From NCBI RefSeq assembly GCF_019186805.1, contig NZ_CP066783.1, positions 4,663,501-4,727,500 on the forward strand: a stretch of DNA of 64,000 bases, read 5' to 3'. Below, piece after piece: positions 10,824-19,106 of the stretch. Every line of letters starts with the position of its first letter. Position 1 is the stretch's first letter. Position numbers and translations under genes: made by a program. This DNA is from Comamonas fluminis. GTDB taxonomy: Bacteria > Pseudomonadota > Gammaproteobacteria > Burkholderiales > Burkholderiaceae_C. The notes under the pieces were generated by a model. The model was not told where the DNA came from and made no database searches. It was given only the letters and a program-made list of their open reading frames with translations.

Positions 10824-10858
10824 AAAAAAAGCCCTGCAAATTCTTGCAGGGCTTTTTT
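10824..10858. terminator. bidirectional intrinsic terminator
   Basis: AAAAAAGCCCTGCAA and TTGCAGGGCTTTTTT form a 15-base perfect stem with a four-base loop, with A and T tracts on both sides. It lies between the convergent osmC-like gene and the small gene at 10878. Confidence 0.9.
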
Positions 10859-10877
10859 GTTGGCTGAAGTAACCCGA

Positions 10878-11159
10878 TTACACAGTCACTTCCAGCGCAC
10901 CGACTTCCACATAGTGTTCAAACTCACGTTTGGCCAGATAGGCGGTTTCGGGCTGCTGGTCCTTGGGATCAATCCAGGACAGCACATAGCTGGCAATGGC
11001 GGTATCCACCTTCATTGCCGTGCCAACGGGAATCGCCTCGGATGGACCATCGCCCACACGATGCTCGACCTTGCCAGTCACTCGGGCCTCAAAGTGCTCA
11101 GGGTACTGCTGAACTTCGATGGCAGAGATCTGGTTGCCATGGGTAGTTTGTTCGGTCAT
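10878..11159 (-). CDS. hypothetical protein, 93 residues
   Basis: A short soluble acidic protein beginning MTEQTTHGNQISAIEV and ending EHYVEVGALEVTV. The start at 11159 has a near-perfect AGGAGG eight bases upstream, which supports a real gene. The frame is open much further upstream, but that part runs antisense to the pirin gene. No signal peptide, membrane segment or cysteine is present, and I recognise no family. It shares a bidirectional terminator with the OsmC gene. Confidence 0.7.
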   Translation of the reverse strand: MTEQTTHGNQISAIEVQQYPEHFEARVTGKVEHRVGDGPSEAIPVGTAMKVDTAIASYVLSWIDPKDQQPETAYLAKREFEHYVEVGALEVTV

Positions 11160-11394
11160 CTGTATTCCTCCTGCCAGTGTTGGATTCTCAGCGCGCGAGT
11201 GGCGCCTGTCGAAGAGCCACTGTGCGTGACCCGTGCCTTCAAAATAAACGGCCCTGCGCTGGACCGCTGTCAGCCATTTGGCTGAATCGCCTTGAGGATG
11301 TAACCCAGTGCAAAGCGTTGACTGATTCTGCCGTCTGATTGCGCAAAAACCGCATTTCCCTGCACACTCAAAGCCCTTGCCGTCAGGATTTGTC

Positions 11395-12327
11395 ATGAGT
11401 GAATCAAAGAACTTACAACGCCTTCCCACCCGTATCGCCGATGTGGGCGGCATCCCCATCCACCGAGCCATTCCCCAGCGCGCCCTGCGCAAAGTCGGAG
11501 CCTGGTGCTTTCTGGACCATGCAGGCCCGGCCGAACCACCACCGCCCGGCATGCAGGTTGGCCCTCACCCCCATATTGGCCTGCAGACCTTCACCTGGAT
11601 GATTCACGGCGAAGTGCTGCACCGCGACAGCCTGGGCAGCGAGCAGATTATTCGCCCGGGGCAAGTCAACCTGATGACTGCCGGGCGGGGCATTGCGCAC
11701 TCCGAAGAAAGCCAGACCACCAAGGTGCATGCAGCCCAGCTGTGGATTGCGCTGCCAGACAGCCACCGCAATATTCCACCGCGTTTTCAGCACTACCCCG
11801 ACCTTCCCGCGCAACAGGTGGGCGACTATCAAGCGACCGTGCTGGCGGGCGAATCGCTGGGGCTGACTGCCCCTGCCGAAGTGCACTCCCCCCTCATGGC
11901 GGTGGATTTGCATGCCGCAGCCAGCGCCCAGCCAGCGCGGGCCAGCTTTCCTCTGCGCGCAGACTTCGAACATGCCGTGATGAGTCTTTCCGGCCATGTG
12001 ACGGTAGAAGGCCAGCACCTGCCCGAACAGGAACTGTTTTACCTGCCCGCAGGCACCACATCGGTCGAGCTGGAATGCAGCCCTGACAGCCGCCTGCTCA
12101 TCATTGGTGGCGAGCCCATGGATGAAGCCATTTTGCTGTGGTGGAACTTTGTGGCCCGCACCACGGAAGAAATGCAGCAAGCCCGTGCGCAGTGGGAAGC
12201 CGAAGCCGCCACCGACGCCCTGACAGTCAATGGCGCAGCGCGGCGATTTGGCCCGCCAGTCACCTCGCCACTCAGCGCCTTGCACGCACCTTCGCTGGAA
12301 GGCGTGGCACTTCGAGCCTCGAAATAA
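11395..12327 (+). CDS. pirin family protein
   Basis: 310 residues with the double-cupin pirin fold. The metal-binding block HPHIGLQTFTWMI is in the N-terminal cupin and GRGIAHSEES follows, supplying the usual His/Glu iron ligands. Bacterial pirins include quercetinases and redox-responsive regulators; which role applies here is not readable. ATG 11395 is used: AGGA lies seven bases upstream and homologous N-termini begin close to it. A second pirin gene is at 29783. A perfect 14-base hairpin follows the gene. Confidence 0.9.
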   Translation: MSESKNLQRLPTRIADVGGIPIHRAIPQRALRKVGAWCFLDHAGPAEPPPPGMQVGPHPHIGLQTFTWMIHGEVLHRDSLGSEQIIRPGQVNLMTAGRGIAHSEESQTTKVHAAQLWIALPDSHRNIPPRFQHYPDLPAQQVGDYQATVLAGESLGLTAPAEVHSPLMAVDLHAAASAQPARASFPLRADFEHAVMSLSGHVTVEGQHLPEQELFYLPAGTTSVELECSPDSRLLIIGGEPMDEAILLWWNFVARTTEEMQQARAQWEAEAATDALTVNGAARRFGPPVTSPLSALHAPSLEGVALRASK

Positions 12328-12349
12328 GCGGTTTCCTGAAAATTCCCCG

Positions 12350-12384
12350 CTTTCATTTCGCACCAAAACAGTGCGAAATGAAAG
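12350..12384. repeat. perfect 14-base inverted repeat after pirin gene
   Basis: CTTTCATTTCGCAC and GTGCGAAATGAAAG flank a seven-base CAAAACA loop. No T tract follows on either strand, so a simple intrinsic terminator is not the obvious reading; an operator or an RNA-stabilising hairpin is possible. Confidence 0.7.
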
Positions 12385-12472
12385 TCACGGAATCAGAAGT
12401 TAATTGCAATTAAAAACTTTTACAAGAATTTAGCTGATTTAAAGCGCAAAGCAATCACCAGCCATTCGGCAC

Positions 12473-12508
12473 CCAAACGTTATGCATGAAACGTTTGGAC
12501 TCATGCAT
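12473..12508 (+). promoter_or_regulatory. two interlocked palindromes upstream of aspA
   Basis: CCAAACGTT (12473-12481) pairs with AACGTTTGG (12490-12498), and ATGCATGA (12482-12489) pairs with TCATGCAT (12501-12508). The spacer of the first pair is the left arm of the second, so the two hairpins are mutually exclusive. This is about 135 bases before the aspA start and could be an operator or an RNA switch; the role is unknown. Confidence 0.5.
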
Positions 12509-12643
12509 TTCTTGCTTTCATAATTCAACCCAACGCCCTGGCCACGAGAACGCGACCGCTGTTTTCTGTCCGGGGCGTTGCCACGTTTGAACACTCATCA
12601 GACGCGGGCAAGGTTTTTTTATCCAACTCAAGAAAGCAGATCC

Positions 12644-14044
12644 ATGCGTCAAGAACACGACTTCATCGGCATCAAAACCATCCCTCCCGACGCGTACTGG
12701 GGCGTTCACTCCGCACGCGCAGTGGAAAACTTCCCCATCACTGGTCATTCGGTGGCGCACATGCCCGAACTGATCCGCGCGTTTGCCTTTGTCAAAAAGG
12801 CCGCAGCCCAAGCTAATCTTCAGTTTGACGCTATCAATACCAAGCAAGCCACCGCCATCGCCCAAGCCTGTGACGACCTGATCGCCGGCCAACTGCACGA
12901 GCAGTTTGTGGTGGACGTCATTCAAGGCGGCGCAGGCACCTCCACGAATATGAACGCCAATGAGGTGATCGCCAACCGTGCCCTAGAGCACCTGGGATTG
13001 CCCAAAGGCAGCTACGACGTGATTCACCCGAATGACCACGTCAACGCTTCGCAGTCCACCAACGACTCCTACCCCACCGCCGTCAAGCTCGCCACCTTTG
13101 CTGGCATCCAGAAGCTGCTGACCGCCCTGGCCGAGTTGCGCGCTGCATTTGAAGCCAAGGCTGGCGAATTTGCCCACATCCTGAAAATCGGCCGCACACA
13201 ATTACAAGACGCCGTGCCCATGACGCTGGGCCAGGAATTTGCCGCTTTTGCCGCCATGATTGCCGACGATGAAAAGCGTCTGCGCGAGTCCGCCTATCTG
13301 ATGACCGAAGTGAACATGGGCGGCACCGCCATTGGCACCGGCATCAACGCCCCCGTGGGCTACACCGACGCGGTGGTCAAGGCGCTGGCCGAGATCTCGG
13401 GCGTGCCCGTGGTCAAGGCTGCGGACCTGATCGCCGCCACTGGCGACACCGGCGCTTTTGCCGACATTTCCGGCATCCTCAAGCGCGTGGCGGTGAAGCT
13501 GTCCAAGATCAGCAACGACCTGCGCCTGCTGTCCTCCGGCCCTCAGGCTGGCGTGGGCGATATCAAGCTGCCTGCACGCCAGGCAGGCTCGTCCATCATG
13601 CCCGGCAAGGTCAACCCCGTGATCCCCGAAGTGATGAACCAGGTCTGCTTTGAAGTGATCGGCAACGACGCCGCCATCACCATGGCCGTGGAAGCTGGTC
13701 AGCTGCAGCTCAACGCCTTCGAGCCACTGATGGCCTGGGCACTGCACAAGAGCCTGAACCACCTGAGCAGTGCCTGCAAGACGCTGCAGGTGAACTGCGT
13801 GGAAGGCATTGTGGCCAACCAGGACCTGCTGGACGCGCGCATTGCTGAATCGGTGACGCTGGTGACCGCACTGAACCCGCTGATTGGCTACGAAAAGGCC
13901 GCCAAGATTGCCAAGACCGCCATCGCCAACGGCAAGCAAATTGCCGTGGTGGCAGAAGAGCTGGGCATCATGAGCGCAGCCGAGATGAAGAAGCTGCTGG
14001 TGGCCGACAAGCTGACGCAAGCCGGTGCACTGACCGCAGCCTGA
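12644..14044 (+). CDS. aspA: aspartate ammonia-lyase
   Basis: 466 residues, the usual aspartase length. It converts L-aspartate to fumarate and ammonia. The superfamily signature GSSIMPGKVNP is at residues 315-325 with the catalytic serine in the SS pair, and GGAGTSTNMNANEV (95-108) and HPNDHVNASQSTND (128-141) form the active site. The sequence PVIPEVMNQVCFEVIGND after the signature is the aspartase rather than fumarase C pattern. ATG 12644 is preceded by AGAAAG, and the N-terminus MRQEHDFIGIKTIP is typical. A terminator follows. The palindromic leader suggests regulated expression. Confidence 0.92.
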   Translation: MRQEHDFIGIKTIPPDAYWGVHSARAVENFPITGHSVAHMPELIRAFAFVKKAAAQANLQFDAINTKQATAIAQACDDLIAGQLHEQFVVDVIQGGAGTSTNMNANEVIANRALEHLGLPKGSYDVIHPNDHVNASQSTNDSYPTAVKLATFAGIQKLLTALAELRAAFEAKAGEFAHILKIGRTQLQDAVPMTLGQEFAAFAAMIADDEKRLRESAYLMTEVNMGGTAIGTGINAPVGYTDAVVKALAEISGVPVVKAADLIAATGDTGAFADISGILKRVAVKLSKISNDLRLLSSGPQAGVGDIKLPARQAGSSIMPGKVNPVIPEVMNQVCFEVIGNDAAITMAVEAGQLQLNAFEPLMAWALHKSLNHLSSACKTLQVNCVEGIVANQDLLDARIAESVTLVTALNPLIGYEKAAKIAKTAIANGKQIAVVAEELGIMSAAEMKKLLVADKLTQAGALTAA

Positions 14045-14082
14045 TGCGCCGGGCCGCCTGCGGCTCAGACATCAGCACACAC

Positions 14083-14114
14083 CAAGGGCATGTCCATGCG
14101 GGCATGCCCTTTTT
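14083..14114 (+). terminator. intrinsic terminator after aspA
   Basis: AAGGGCATG and CATGCCCTT form a nine-base stem around a loop of about ten bases and continue into T residues, 40 bases after the stop. Confidence 0.8.
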
Positions 14115-14133
14115 GCATTCAAACTATCAAAAA

Positions 14134-14168
14134 CATAGCTGATAGCGCATATTGAATAAGCGCTGCAG
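14134..14168 (-). repeat. dispersed repeat copy, reverse orientation
   Basis: The plus strand reads ATAGCTGATAGCGCATATTGAATAAGCGCTGCAG in two arms; the complement gives AGCGCTTATTCAATATGCGC then AGCTAT. It matches the repeat at 4444 read on the minus strand. ACTATCAAAAA lies just left of it. Confidence 0.65.
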
Positions 14169-14255
14169 CCCCAAAATGCCTTGATTGATCAGCAGGAATA
14201 CCAGCACCAGTGCAGGCTGCAGTGGCTACCATGACAAGCTTTCAAGGAGAGCACC

Positions 14256-14639
14256 ATGTTTAGCCACATCATGCTGGGCGTTGACGATCTGGAGTCCGGC
14301 AAACGTTTTTACGATGCCTTGCTGGGCCAGCTGGGCATTGCGCCCGGCGTTGCCAACAAAAAGCGCTTTGCCTACCGCAGCCCCACTGGCATGTTCGTTA
14401 TCACCATCCCCCTCAACGGCGCTGCCGCCACTGCGGGCAATGGCTCAACCACAGGCTTTGCCGCGCAGTCGCCAGAGCAGGTCAACGCTGCCCATGCAGC
14501 AGGCCTTGCGGCGGGTGGTGTTGCAATTGAAGATGCCCCCGGCTGGCGTGGCGAAGGCCCTGGCGCCCTGTACCTGGCCTATTTGCGCGACCCTGCCGGC
14601 AACAAGATCTGCCTGCTGCATCGCCCGGCCCAGGCTTGA
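14256..14639 (+). CDS. VOC (glyoxalase/bleomycin resistance) family protein
   Basis: 127 residues with one full VOC module: it opens FSHIMLGVDDLESGKRFYDALLG and ends YLAYLRDPAGNKICLLHRP, the typical beta-alpha-beta-beta-beta halves with the DPxGNK turn. His4 and a C-terminal glutamate or histidine would provide metal ligands. Members include lactoylglutathione lyase-like enzymes and antibiotic-binding proteins; the substrate cannot be read. The start has AAGGAGA seven bases upstream. Confidence 0.88.
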   Translation: MFSHIMLGVDDLESGKRFYDALLGQLGIAPGVANKKRFAYRSPTGMFVITIPLNGAAATAGNGSTTGFAAQSPEQVNAAHAAGLAAGGVAIEDAPGWRGEGPGALYLAYLRDPAGNKICLLHRPAQA

Positions 14640-14664
14640 TGAAAGAAGGCGCAGAGCAGCCGCA

Positions 14665-15354
14665 TCAGGCCTGCGCCTCGCCACGGACAAAGCCCATGCT
14701 GATCAGCGCCAGCAAGGGCGGCAGGGCAAAACACCACATGCCCAGCCACACATAACCCAGCGCGCCCAGTGCACAGCCCAGTGCAAAGCTGCCAATGGCG
14801 GGCAGCATTTTTTGCAACCGCGCATTGATGCTGCGGCGCTCATCCCCCTGCGCACCTCGAAGCAAATCGCTCAGATCCATCATCACCTGGGTGGTGTTGC
14901 CGGTCATCAGCGTCGAAGGCGGCAACTGGGGCAGATGCATGCGCTGCATGGCGTTCTGCACGGCCATGGCGCAGATCATCAGCATGCCCGCCGCAAAGGC
15001 TGGCGGCTGATCACCATCACTGAATGGGCCATAGACAATCATCAGTGCCGCGGCCACCAGCAGCAGCGCCACCTTGACGGCAATGAGGCTGGGCATGGGC
15101 GGTTTGTGCCTGGCCACCAGTGCATTGCTGCCAAAGCGCGCCAGCATGACGGCTAGGCAGAAAACCGGCAAAGCCAGCAGCTTGGAAACCGCACCCGCAT
15201 TGCCCTGAATCAGTGCCGCCCCCAGGGTGACGAAGTTACCCGTGACGTGGGCGGTAAACAGACCGCCCAGCGCCAAAAAGCCCGCGGTATCCACATACCC
15301 GGCGTTAAAGCCCAGGATATGGCTGAGTGTGCGTGAAACAGGTGCATCGGCCAT
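14665..15354 (-). CDS. YoaK/DUF1275 family membrane protein
   Basis: 229 residues with about six hydrophobic helices. The family pattern GFNAGYVDTAGFLALGGLFTAH followed by VTGNFVTLG, and later MTGNTTQVMMDLSDLL, identifies DUF1275 (YoaK-like), a predicted inner-membrane protein of unknown transport role. ATG 15354 is used, 16 bases downstream of the DoxX stop; the longer open frame would overlap DoxX. It is the last gene of a minus-strand cluster starting at the cysteine hydrolase at 18913. Confidence 0.87.
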   Translation of the reverse strand: MADAPVSRTLSHILGFNAGYVDTAGFLALGGLFTAHVTGNFVTLGAALIQGNAGAVSKLLALPVFCLAVMLARFGSNALVARHKPPMPSLIAVKVALLLVAAALMIVYGPFSDGDQPPAFAAGMLMICAMAVQNAMQRMHLPQLPPSTLMTGNTTQVMMDLSDLLRGAQGDERRSINARLQKMLPAIGSFALGCALGALGYVWLGMWCFALPPLLALISMGFVRGEAQA

Positions 15355-15370
15355 GGTCAAAAATCCAGTT

Positions 15371-15799
15371 TCAAGGGCGTTGCGTGTTCTGCAAATCCAG
15401 CCATGCCACCAGCAAGAAGCCACCGATCAGGCCCAGGTGCTCAAAGAAGGAATTGGCCGCCATGAAGCGTTCCTGGCCGACTGGTAGCTCCCAAAAACGA
15501 AGCGCCACAAAAGTCGCCATCAAGGTAAACGCGGCCAGAGCCAGCGCCCCCAACCAGCGCAGCTTGCCGCTGAGAATCATGACGGAAGCCCCCAGCTCCA
15601 GCGCAATGACCAGACCGGCCAGCAGTGAAGCGGGAGACAGGCCAAAATGACTCATTTCACCCACTGCGCCCTGAAAATCCATCAGCTTGTTGAGACCGCC
15701 TTGCAGATAGGCTGCGCACAGGCCCAGATAGGCCAGCCAGCGAATGGCATGACTGCCGAAGACAGGCCGTGCCAGACGAGATAGAGCAGACGTTTGCAT
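15371..15799 (-). CDS. DoxX family membrane protein
   Basis: 142 residues, four hydrophobic segments, with RWLAYLGLCAAYLQGGLNKL at the N-terminus (the DoxX GxxK/N motif after helix 1). Characterised DoxX-type proteins act as membrane subunits of quinone-linked redox complexes or of oxidative-stress systems. AGGAG lies seven bases before ATG 15799. It sits between the amidohydrolase and DUF1275 genes in one direction with short gaps, so it is probably co-transcribed with them. Confidence 0.87.
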   Translation of the reverse strand: MQTSALSRLARPVFGSHAIRWLAYLGLCAAYLQGGLNKLMDFQGAVGEMSHFGLSPASLLAGLVIALELGASVMILSGKLRWLGALALAAFTLMATFVALRFWELPVGQERFMAANSFFEHLGLIGGFLLVAWLDLQNTQRP

Positions 15800-15841
15800 G
15801 AATCTTCTCCTGTTGAGGGTAATTTCAGGACGCGGTGGTTG

Positions 15842-17836
15842 TTACATCCAGCAGGAGCAGCCCAGGGCGCCGAAGAAGCCCTTGAGATCGGAGGCTGGCA
15901 CGCTGGATGCCCAGGCGCTGGCGTGCTGGTGGCCGTGCATGCCGCAGCTTGTGCCGCAGCCGCAGGCGGCTGCCATCTGGCGATAACGCACAGGGTTCAG
16001 CGAGTTCTTGCCTGCGCCTTCGGGCTCACCCCAGGCGGCAAAGCCACCAAAGCGGCGCACGGGCGACCAGTCGGGCATGGCGGGCGGCACGGGGTTGTCG
16101 TCATGCGAAGCAAAGCTGCCTGCGCCATACACCACGCGCCCCCCCACCACGGTCAGGTCGCTGGTGAGGAAGGAGATATCGTCCTCAGGCACCTTGAAGT
16201 AGTCTTTGTTGGGCACGATCAGGTCGGCGAAATGGCCCACTTCAATGCGGCCACGCTTGCCCACTTCATTGCTGAACCAGGCCACGTTTTCAGTCCACAT
16301 GCGCAGTGCGGTTTCGCGGTCCAGCAGATTGCGCTCTGGGTAAATCTTGGAGCCGCCCACGGTCTTGCCGGTGACCATCCACGACAGCGAAACCCAGGGG
16401 TTGTAAGAGGCCACACGGGTGGCATCCGTACCGGCCGAAACCTTGACGCCACGCTCCAGAATTTTCTTGACGGGAGGCGTGGCTTCGGCGGCCTTGGCGC
16501 CGTAGCGCTCCACAAAGTATTCGCCCTGGTAGGCCATGCGGTGCTGCACGGCAATACCACCGCCCAGCGCCGCAATACGGTCGATGGATTTGTCAGAGAT
16601 GGTTTCCGCGTGGTCAAAGAACCAGTTCAGGCCATTGATGGGTGTTTCGCGGTGCACTTTCTCAAACACATCCAGCGCGCGGCTGATGGTTTCGTCATAC
16701 GTGGCATGCAGGCGCCACGGCCACTTGTTCTGCACCAGGATGCGCACCACATCTTCGAGTTCGTTTTCCATCTGCGGCGGCATATCGGGGCGGGGCTGGC
16801 GGAAGTCTTCAAAGTCCGCTGCGGAATAGACCAGCATTTCGCCCGCACCGTTGTGGCGGAAGTAGTCGTTGCCCTGCTTGTATTTGACGCTCTGCGTCCA
16901 CTGCAGAAAGTCCTCTTTTTCTTCCTTGGGCTTTTGCGTGAACAGGTTGTAGGCCAGACGCACGGTGATCTGTCCGTCCTTGTCGAGCTGCTCGATGACC
17001 TTGTAGTCATCAGGATAATTCTGTGAGCCACCACCGGCATCAATCACGCCCGTCACGCCCAGGCGGTTGAGTTCACGCATGAAGTGGCGTGTGGAGTTGA
17101 CCTGGTAGTCAAACGGCAGCTTGGGGCCCTTGGCCAGCGTGGCGTAGAGGATGGTGGCGTTGGGCTTGGCCAGCAGCAGACCCACGGGGTTGCCCGCGGA
17201 GTCGCGCACGATCTCGCCACCTGGTGGCTGTGGTGTGTCCTTGGTGTAACCCACGGCGCGCAGCGCTGCGGCATTGAGCAAGGCGCGGTCATAGAGGTGC
17301 AGCAGGAACACCGGGGTATCGGGTGCCACTGCGTTGATTTCTTCCAGCGTGGGCAGGCGCTTTTCCACAAACTGGTGTTCGGTAAAGCCGCCGACCACAC
17401 GTACCCACTGCGGTGCGGGCGTGTTGGCCACCTGGCGCTTGAGCATGTCCATGGCATCTGCCAGAGAACGCACGCCGTCCCAGCGCAGCTCCAGGTTGTA
17501 ATTCAGGCCACCGCGAATCACGTGGGTGTGATTGTCAAACAGGCCGGGCAGTGCACTACGGCCCTGCAGATCAATCTTGCGGGTGCCGCTGCCCGTCAGC
17601 GCCAGTACTTCGGCATCAGAGCCCACCGCGACAAACTTGCCATCCTTGACCGCTACTGCGCTGGCCACAGGCTGGCTTTTGTTGAGCGTAGTGAATTGAC
17701 CGTTATGGAAAATAACATCGGGTGTGGTGTCGGACATGGCGGCTCCTGAGTGGGAATTTGCGCGGGTGGTGCAGCCCAGCAGACTGCCCATGGCAAGGGT
17801 GGCTGCGGAGCCGAGTACTTTGCGGCGGGTGCTCAT
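15842..17836 (-). CDS. amidohydrolase (YtcJ-like metal-dependent hydrolase), exported, Cys/His-rich C-terminus
   Basis: 664 residues from ATG 17836. The N-terminus has a twin-arginine-like STRRKVLG then LLGC, so Tat export and lipidation are possible. The amidohydrolase core has DNHTHV (His103, His105), FDHAE and SAGTDA, the metal-binding motifs of the amidohydrolase 3 (YtcJ/LAF3) group that hydrolyses C-N bonds. A second ATG at 17737 (MSDTTPDVIF) has a much better AGGAG eight bases upstream and would give a cytosolic enzyme of 631 residues. The last 30 residues include CGCGTSCGMHGHQH, a possible extra metal site. It lies downstream of xapX by 13 bases. The substrate is unknown. Confidence 0.88.
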   Translation of the reverse strand: MSTRRKVLGSAATLAMGSLLGCTTRANSHSGAAMSDTTPDVIFHNGQFTTLNKSQPVASAVAVKDGKFVAVGSDAEVLALTGSGTRKIDLQGRSALPGLFDNHTHVIRGGLNYNLELRWDGVRSLADAMDMLKRQVANTPAPQWVRVVGGFTEHQFVEKRLPTLEEINAVAPDTPVFLLHLYDRALLNAAALRAVGYTKDTPQPPGGEIVRDSAGNPVGLLLAKPNATILYATLAKGPKLPFDYQVNSTRHFMRELNRLGVTGVIDAGGGSQNYPDDYKVIEQLDKDGQITVRLAYNLFTQKPKEEKEDFLQWTQSVKYKQGNDYFRHNGAGEMLVYSAADFEDFRQPRPDMPPQMENELEDVVRILVQNKWPWRLHATYDETISRALDVFEKVHRETPINGLNWFFDHAETISDKSIDRIAALGGGIAVQHRMAYQGEYFVERYGAKAAEATPPVKKILERGVKVSAGTDATRVASYNPWVSLSWMVTGKTVGGSKIYPERNLLDRETALRMWTENVAWFSNEVGKRGRIEVGHFADLIVPNKDYFKVPEDDISFLTSDLTVVGGRVVYGAGSFASHDDNPVPPAMPDWSPVRRFGGFAAWGEPEGAGKNSLNPVRYRQMAAACGCGTSCGMHGHQHASAWASSVPASDLKGFFGALGCSCWM

Positions 17837-17849
17837 TGAAGGATCTTTC

Positions 17850-18119
17850 TCAAGCTTTGTGGGAGGTCTTTTCAGCAGAGGCCGTACGCCCCGGAAGCTG
17901 GCCCAGCACATGACTGGTGGCCTGCGTTCCATTGCATGCGCTGTGAAAACTGCTTCCTTGCAGTAACTGCTTTCCGACAGGGATAACTTGCTCACCGAGC
18001 AAGATGCCCAACAGGCCGACCAGAGCTATGAGGGGAGGTGCGGGAGAACGCACCTGCAAAAGGCTATAAACCACACCAACCAGCAAGCCAGCGGCCAGGG
18101 AGAAAACATAGAGCTTCAT
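17850..18119 (-). CDS. XapX domain protein
   Basis: 89 residues. MKLYVFSLAAGLLVGVVYSLLQVRSPAPPLIALVG and the next helix are the two-helix XapX (DUF1427) membrane domain; here it carries an unusual 40-residue polar tail. XapX genes commonly sit with hydrolase genes, but their role is not established. TAGGAGC lies eight bases before the start. The gene lies between the cysteine hydrolase and the amidohydrolase and ends 13 bases before the latter. Confidence 0.85.
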   Translation of the reverse strand: MKLYVFSLAAGLLVGVVYSLLQVRSPAPPLIALVGLLGILLGEQVIPVGKQLLQGSSFHSACNGTQATSHVLGQLPGRTASAEKTSHKA

Positions 18120-18220
18120 GGCAATTGCTCCTATCTATCTTGAAGAAAGAGGTGGCCAACAGCTGTCAGCCTCGAACGCGCATCAAAGAGGGTCGAGGCC
18201 CAAGCTTTGGCACAGCCATT

Positions 18221-18913
18221 TCAACGTGCGGGGTTAGGACCCACTGTTGCGCCATGCTGCACACGCTCTGCAGCCTTGTGCACCATCGTGTAGGCGTAAT
18301 CCACGCCCATGCCGTAGGCCCCGGAGTGTTCACGCACGATGTCCATCACGGCGTCGTAGGTGCCGCGCTGGGCCCAGTCACGCTGCCATTCCAGCACCAC
18401 TTGCTGCCAGGTCATGGGCACCACGCCAGCCTGCACCATGCGGTCCATGGCGTAGTTGTGTGCGTCCAGCGAAGTGCCGCCAGAGGCATCGGCCACCATG
18501 TAGATTTCGTAGCCGGCGTCATGCATGGCGCTCAGCGCAAATGTGGTGTTGCAGACCTCGGTCCACAGGCCGGAGACGATGATTTTCTTGTGACCCTTGG
18601 CAACATTCGCAGCCAGTGCATCACGCACGTTCTGGTCGTCCCAGGAGTTCATGGAGGTGCGCTCCAGCAGGGGCGCCTGGGGGAACACGTTCAGCAGCTC
18701 TGGGTAGGTGTGACCGGAGAAGCTCTCGGTTTCCACCGTGGTGATGGTGGTGGGAATATTGAATGCCTTGGCAGCCTTGGCCAGACCTACAACATTGTTC
18801 TTCAGTGTCTGACGGTCAATGGACTGCACGCCGAATGCCATCTGGGGTTGCTGATCGATGAAGATGATCTGGCTGTTGGCGGGGGTCAGAACTTCCAGGA
18901 AATGCTTGCTCAT
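18221..18913 (-). CDS. isochorismatase-like cysteine hydrolase
   Basis: 230 residues. The family triad is visible: Asp20 in IIFIDQQPQ, Lys109-110 in GHKKIIVSG, and nucleophile Cys121 in WTEVCNTTFALSA. Family members hydrolyse isochorismate, nicotinamide or small amides; this subgroup, which often lies near XapX genes, has no substrate I can name. ATG 18913 is chosen because MSKHFLEVLTPANSQ is a family-like N-terminus; the open frame upstream runs across the divergent LysR promoter. First gene of the five-gene minus-strand cluster, regulated probably by the LysR at 19107. Confidence 0.88.
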   Translation of the reverse strand: MSKHFLEVLTPANSQIIFIDQQPQMAFGVQSIDRQTLKNNVVGLAKAAKAFNIPTTITTVETESFSGHTYPELLNVFPQAPLLERTSMNSWDDQNVRDALAANVAKGHKKIIVSGLWTEVCNTTFALSAMHDAGYEIYMVADASGGTSLDAHNYAMDRMVQAGVVPMTWQQVVLEWQRDWAQRGTYDAVMDIVREHSGAYGMGVDYAYTMVHKAAERVQHGATVGPNPAR

Positions 18914-19106
18914 GATGGTGATCTTTCGTAAAGGGTTGCGGTCGTTAAGATGAGTTTTCGCAATCACTTCTCGACTGCGATGACTGAAGTCTATTTTTTG
19001 ACGCCAACAAAGAAAATAGAAAAGATCGAATAGCATCCTTTCCATTTTCGACATCTCAACCGGCGCTGTTTGCGCTGGAGCACCACTCTCCGCAGTGAGC
19101 TGATTT
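18914..19106. promoter_or_regulatory. divergent LysR/hydrolase promoter region with inverted repeats
   Basis: TCGCA (18958-18962) and TGCGA (18976-18980) form an inverted repeat with a 13-base spacer, close to the T-N11-A LysR spacing. A longer imperfect pair, GAAAATAGAAAAG (19012-19024) and CTTTCCATTTTC (19038-19049), lies nearer the LysR gene. Both are candidate regulator sites by position; binding is inference. Confidence 0.4.

Larger units (their letters stand above)
12328..12643. other. intergenic region with palindromes upstream of aspA
   Basis: No gene is visible. The region holds the 14-base hairpin at 12350-12384, an AT-rich stretch at about 12400-12440 suited to a promoter, the interlocked palindromes at 12473-12508, and a distant pair CAACGCCC (12531-12538) / GGGCGTTG (12573-12580) that could fold in the aspA leader. 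Confidence 0.6.
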
